Positions 7,025 to 9,396 of a stretch of 9,396 bases of DNA are shown here, in pieces. Position 1 is the stretch's first letter. Each line of letters begins with the position of its first letter. The notes beneath the pieces were generated by a model. That model was not told the DNA's origin and did no database searches. It saw only the letters and a list, made by a program, of their open reading frames with translations. This stretch comes from an uncultured Bacilli bacterium (GTDB lineage Bacteria; Bacillota_I; Bacilli_A; RF39; UBA660). Position numbers and translations under genes: made by a program. The stretch covers positions 1-9,396 of the forward strand of contig CAKPFH010000045.1 in the NCBI GenBank assembly GCA_934153655.1, given 5' to 3'.

Positions 7025-7085
7025 AAAAATAAAAGCACCGATTAAAAGAGGCGACTAGTCACGGTACCACTCTTCTTATCAGTGC
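7025..7085 (-). terminator. T-box intrinsic terminator hairpin
   Basis: On the minus strand GCACTGATAAGAAGAG (7085-7070) pairs with CTCTTTTAATCGGTGC (7050-7035), with one G-U pair and two internal mismatches, followed by TTTTATTTTT (7034-7025). The T-box sequence lies in the loop and partly in the 5' arm, so antiterminator and terminator are mutually exclusive. It may also stop transcripts arriving from the surface-protein gene upstream. Confidence 0.88.
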
Positions 7086-7246
7086 TTGATATCTCTTTTT
7101 GATAACGGCATAAACCGATACTTCTTACTAATTTCAGAAATATGCTCCACAGTGTTATTCTTATATTCTTCCTGTTAATTTTCACCAACCATTAACTCTC
7201 TAAAAGTAACTAAATATAATACTTCTCTGCATCAACGCTTTAATTA
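7025..7246 (-). ncRNA. T-box leader, Asn (AAC) specifier, controlling asnS
   Basis: An mRNA leader that senses uncharged tRNA-Asn and lets transcription proceed into asnS when charging is low. Stem I is closed by ACTAATT near the 5' end pairing with AATTAGT just before stem III. It contains the typical GATGCAGAGAAGTA and GGTTGGTGAAAAT segments. The specifier AAC (minus strand, 7156-7154, within GAATAACACTG) reads Asn. A short CGG/CCG hairpin near 7101-7120 fits stem III. The T-box proper, AGAGTGGTACCGTGAC, is at 7073-7058; its bulge UGGU would pair with the tRNA acceptor end, using a G-U pair if the discriminator is G. The leader ends in a terminator immediately before the asnS ribosome binding site. 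Confidence 0.95.
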
Positions 7247-7251
7247 GTTAT

Positions 7252-7281
7252 ATTATATAACCATTTTTTTATAAAAGTCAA
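7252..7281 (-). promoter_or_regulatory. Sigma-A promoter of the asnS T-box transcript
   Basis: TTGACT (minus strand, 7281-7276) and a perfect TATAAT (7257-7252) are separated by 18 bp. The predicted start near 7245 lies just before the 5' strand of stem I, as expected for a T-box leader. The -35 is only 21 bases beyond the stop codon of the upstream surface-protein gene. Confidence 0.82.
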
Positions 7282-7302
7282 TAATTTTATTTTATTTTTT
7301 TA

Positions 7303-9396
7303 TTATTTTTCTAACCATGGGAAATTACGTGAGACAACTAAAACTGGTCGTGAAGAATTAGTATTATATCCATTTCCATTTGCATAATATGAAAGAGTAA
7401 TACCATAGCCATAAGTTGAAAGTGAATCCCCTCCATATCCAAACCAAGAATAGTTAGAATAAGGAAAATGTCTAAATGAATCTTCCCAAGAACCGCCTGT
7501 ACCATTTATATATTTCTTTGTCATTTCCCTAGTAGCATCTCCTAAATGACCTCTCGATATACTTTCTTTAGAATAATTTGACGTATTATAAGAATATTTA
7601 TCATAATATTTTGATAAAGGATTAGTTGTAAATCCAGCACTTGATGAATAGAAAGCACCTGACGTGTTAACTTCATTTCCCATTGTATAATCCCAGGCTC
7701 CACCATTCATATCATATATTCCATAAACAGTACCAGTAGTTGAAGCACCAGCTCCTTTATAACCTTTACCTGAGCCTAAATCAGTTAAATCATTATAAGA
7801 AGTGGTATTGGTTGTTGAAGAACTTGCATTATAACTATAGCCTGAATATCCAGTTTTATATATATATAAACCACTTGCATTTTGATACCAGTTATTTTTA
7901 TAAACTCTTTTATAAATACCTGTATATAAAGAATTTCCATATTTACCATATTTAGAATATGCAAGATATGTTGCAGCACCCCACTCCATATTCTTTTGCA
8001 TATGTATATCTATATTATTATTATCATTTGTTATTTCTCCGGTTTGACTACTAGTTGTAGCAGTTTCATTTTGATTAAACCCATGAATATTATTAAATAA
8101 TTCCATATTTCTTATACTTTGAAATTCATTTGCTATCTTTTGATATCTTAAAGATATTTGATCTGGTTTTACATAGATATTATCATGCACTTTATCACAA
8201 TTTGTTGTTGATTGACTTGTCACGCATTCAGAAGTTTGATCAGTTGACATTTCAAATTTAGCATACCAAATACCGGTTAATTCTTCATCTCCAAATGTAA
8301 ATGCTGGGTGAGTATAAGTACTTTTGTTGTTAACAATTGTTCCATTAGTTGTATCTGTACATGTTTCACTTGAAGATGAATCGTTTGCTGTTAAAATATT
8401 TTCCGTACATGAAACTGTTCCGGTTTTATCTATTCCATGTTCAAATTGTATTTTTATTTCTTGTTCTTCACTTAATCCGTTATTACCATTGAATATTACA
8501 TATTTATATCTTGGTATCCATACCCACATAGTTGTTATATCTTCCATTTTTACTTCTTGACCTAAAACACTTGCAAAGTCTCCTTTATTTGATCCTGTAT
8601 GAACATTTACAGTTGTTACGACATTTTGATTATTTAAAGTTTTTATTTCATACATTTTAACACATGTTGTTTTAACACTTGAATTACAAGTATAATTACC
8701 AATATTAGCTGATGTATAAGCTGTACTAGTTGGATTTGTTAAAGTATAAATTCCTGTTGTTTCATCATAAGTATAACTAGATGCAGCCATTTGTTTTTTA
8801 GCAGGAGTTACAAATGTTACATCTTTTGTTTCAGATGTATATGGGTAAGTTGCATCTGCTGTATATGCTAAATCACTTGATAAAGTTGATGTTATAGTAA
8901 TATTAGAAATAGTTGCTTGATCTGATCCATTTGCTGAACTACTATCTTTAGTATAACTTGCAGTTAAAGTATAAGAAGTATTAGCAACTAAGTTATATTC
9001 TTTACTTCCATTTAAAGTACCACTTATAGCATTTACTAAAGTTGTATCTGTACTACCATTATTTATTTTAATTGTTAATTTATCATAATTTGTTTCACTA
9101 CTAACACTATAATCAAAAGTTAAAACTCCAGCACTTGATGTTGTAAATTTAAAAGTTGCCGTTGATGTTGAACTATCAACTCCTTTATTACCACTTGTAT
9201 AAGTTGTAACTGCTTTAGTTTCACTAACTTCTTCATTAGTTTCTATGTTAACATTCATTTCTTTACTAGTATCAGCACCACTATAACCATAGTAATTGTC
9301 CATTACATCTTTATTAACGGTAACAGCATTAGCCCACATGAAATCATTATAATCAAACCATTTATAAGTTTCATTTAAATTCTTTTTATCAGCAAC
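7303..9396 (-). CDS. Large secreted/surface protein with SUMF1/C-type-lectin-like C-terminal region, 5'-partial
   Basis: The C-terminal 697 residues of a protein whose start lies beyond the right edge. The frame stays open for 19 codons upstream of the first internal ATG (9337-9339), reading through KWFDYNDF, so that ATG is unlikely to be the real start. Counting from that Met: WANAVTVNK (2-10); a Ser/Thr-rich beta-sandwich-like segment (about 45-152, with GVLTFDYSVSSETNYDKLTI); a second small module (about 160-245) with YTCNSSVKTTC; MWVWIPRYKYVIF (271-283); THPAFTFGDEELTGIWYAKFE (343-363); MQKNMEWGAATYLAYSKYGKYGN (447-469); YGIYDMNGGAWDYTMGN (539-555); and a Tyr/Gly/Ser/Asn-rich end with SRPVLVVSRNFPWLEK. 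The WIPRY, EWGA.YL and YDMNGGAWDY motifs match, from memory, a recurrent gut-Firmicutes protein family whose core resembles the formylglycine-generating-enzyme/C-type-lectin fold. The catalytic cysteines of that enzyme are missing, so a binding role is inferred. There is no C-terminal LPXTG or membrane anchor. Its base composition is less AT-extreme than the helicase or tpiA. The specific function is unknown. Confidence 0.8.
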   Translation of the reverse strand, partial: VADKKNLNETYKWFDYNDFMWANAVTVNKDVMDNYYGYSGADTSKEMNVNIETNEEVSETKAVTTYTSGNKGVDSSTSTATFKFTTSSAGVLTFDYSVSSETNYDKLTIKINNGSTDTTLVNAISGTLNGSKEYNLVANTSYTLTASYTKDSSSANGSDQATISNITITSTLSSDLAYTADATYPYTSETKDVTFVTPAKKQMAASSYTYDETTGIYTLTNPTSTAYTSANIGNYTCNSSVKTTCVKMYEIKTLNNQNVVTTVNVHTGSNKGDFASVLGQEVKMEDITTMWVWIPRYKYVIFNGNNGLSEEQEIKIQFEHGIDKTGTVSCTENILTANDSSSSETCTDTTNGTIVNNKSTYTHPAFTFGDEELTGIWYAKFEMSTDQTSECVTSQSTTNCDKVHDNIYVKPDQISLRYQKIANEFQSIRNMELFNNIHGFNQNETATTSSQTGEITNDNNNIDIHMQKNMEWGAATYLAYSKYGKYGNSLYTGIYKRVYKNNWYQNASGLYIYKTGYSGYSYNASSSTTNTTSYNDLTDLGSGKGYKGAGASTTGTVYGIYDMNGGAWDYTMGNEVNTSGAFYSSSAGFTTNPLSKYYDKYSYNTSNYSKESISRGHLGDATREMTKKYINGTGGSWEDSFRHFPYSNYSWFGYGGDSLSTYGYGITLSYYANGNGYNTNSSRPVLVVSRNFPWLEK

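Noticed and set aside
7740..8560. Short open frames within the surface-protein gene (7740-7955 plus, 7785-7979 minus, 8324-8560 plus)
   Set aside because: They overlap a long, motif-rich coding sequence; their products are biased artefacts (for example a Tyr/His/Leu-rich antisense peptide) without ribosome binding sites or recognisable motifs.
7303..9339. Complete gene starting at ATG 9339 for the surface protein
   Set aside because: The frame remains open to the window edge through KWFDYNDF, which continues into WANAVTV as in related proteins; there is no AGGAGG-type site before this ATG and no signal peptide after it.
44..9396. Use of the Mycoplasma genetic code (TGA as Trp)
   Set aside because: All Trp positions in the conserved proteins that I checked are TGG, no in-frame TGA is needed inside any gene, and TGA ends pgk and the glycosyltransferase gene at sensible lengths.
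7303..9396. Active formylglycine-generating or sulfatase-modifying enzyme
   Set aside because: The C-terminal fold region (residues 390-678) contains no cysteine at all, so the catalytic Cys residues of that enzyme are missing.
1..9396. CRISPR array, tRNA or rRNA genes, insertion sequence or phage attachment site
   Set aside because: Reading through the window I saw no spaced direct repeats of CRISPR size, no tRNA cloverleaf with a T-loop GGTTCRAATCC, no rRNA signatures, and no transposase or terminal inverted repeats.

Overview
The window is very AT-rich DNA (visibly well under 35% GC) from a low-GC Gram-positive bacterium. Trp is written TGG throughout and TGA serves as a stop (pgk and the glycosyltransferase gene), so the standard bacterial code fits and the Mycoplasma code does not. 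A genuine spo0A, a T-box-controlled asnS, strong AGGAGG-type ribosome binding sites and a large secreted-type protein of a family I associate with uncultured gut Firmicutes together suggest a Bacilli-type gut organism, perhaps near the Erysipelotrichales/RF39-like Mollicutes-adjacent lineages. That placement is inference.

Layout: positions 1-30 hold three copies of a 10-bp tandem repeat. Positions 44-1564 (minus) encode a UvrD/Rep-superfamily helicase that most resembles helicase IV without its N-terminal extension. A divergent 192-bp spacer separates it from a plus-strand cluster: pgk (1757-2905), a UgtP/MGDG-synthase-like lipid glycosyltransferase (2902-4035) and tpiA (4032-4736). The three genes overlap through ATGA junctions, so they are almost certainly one translationally coupled operon. 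spo0A (4829-5593) follows with its own sigma-A-like promoter, preceded by two tandem 0A boxes that begin at the tpiA stop codon. A bidirectional terminator separates spo0A from the convergent asnS (minus, 5634-7013). asnS is preceded by a complete T-box leader with an AAC (Asn) specifier, terminator and promoter. Positions 7303-9396 (minus) hold the C-terminal 697 residues of a large, Ser/Thr/Asn/Tyr-rich protein that runs off the right edge. Its C-terminal half looks like a catalytically dead SUMF1/C-type-lectin-like fold, and beta-rich modules with paired cysteines are inserted into it.

Functionally this is mostly housekeeping: lower glycolysis tied to membrane glycolipid synthesis, Asn-tRNA charging under tRNA-sensing control, and the sporulation master regulator. 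I find no convincing new multi-gene system. The points most worth following are the apparent Spo0A autoregulatory site, the unusual location of spo0A beside a glycolytic operon, the glycolipid synthase between pgk and tpiA, and the architecture of the surface protein.
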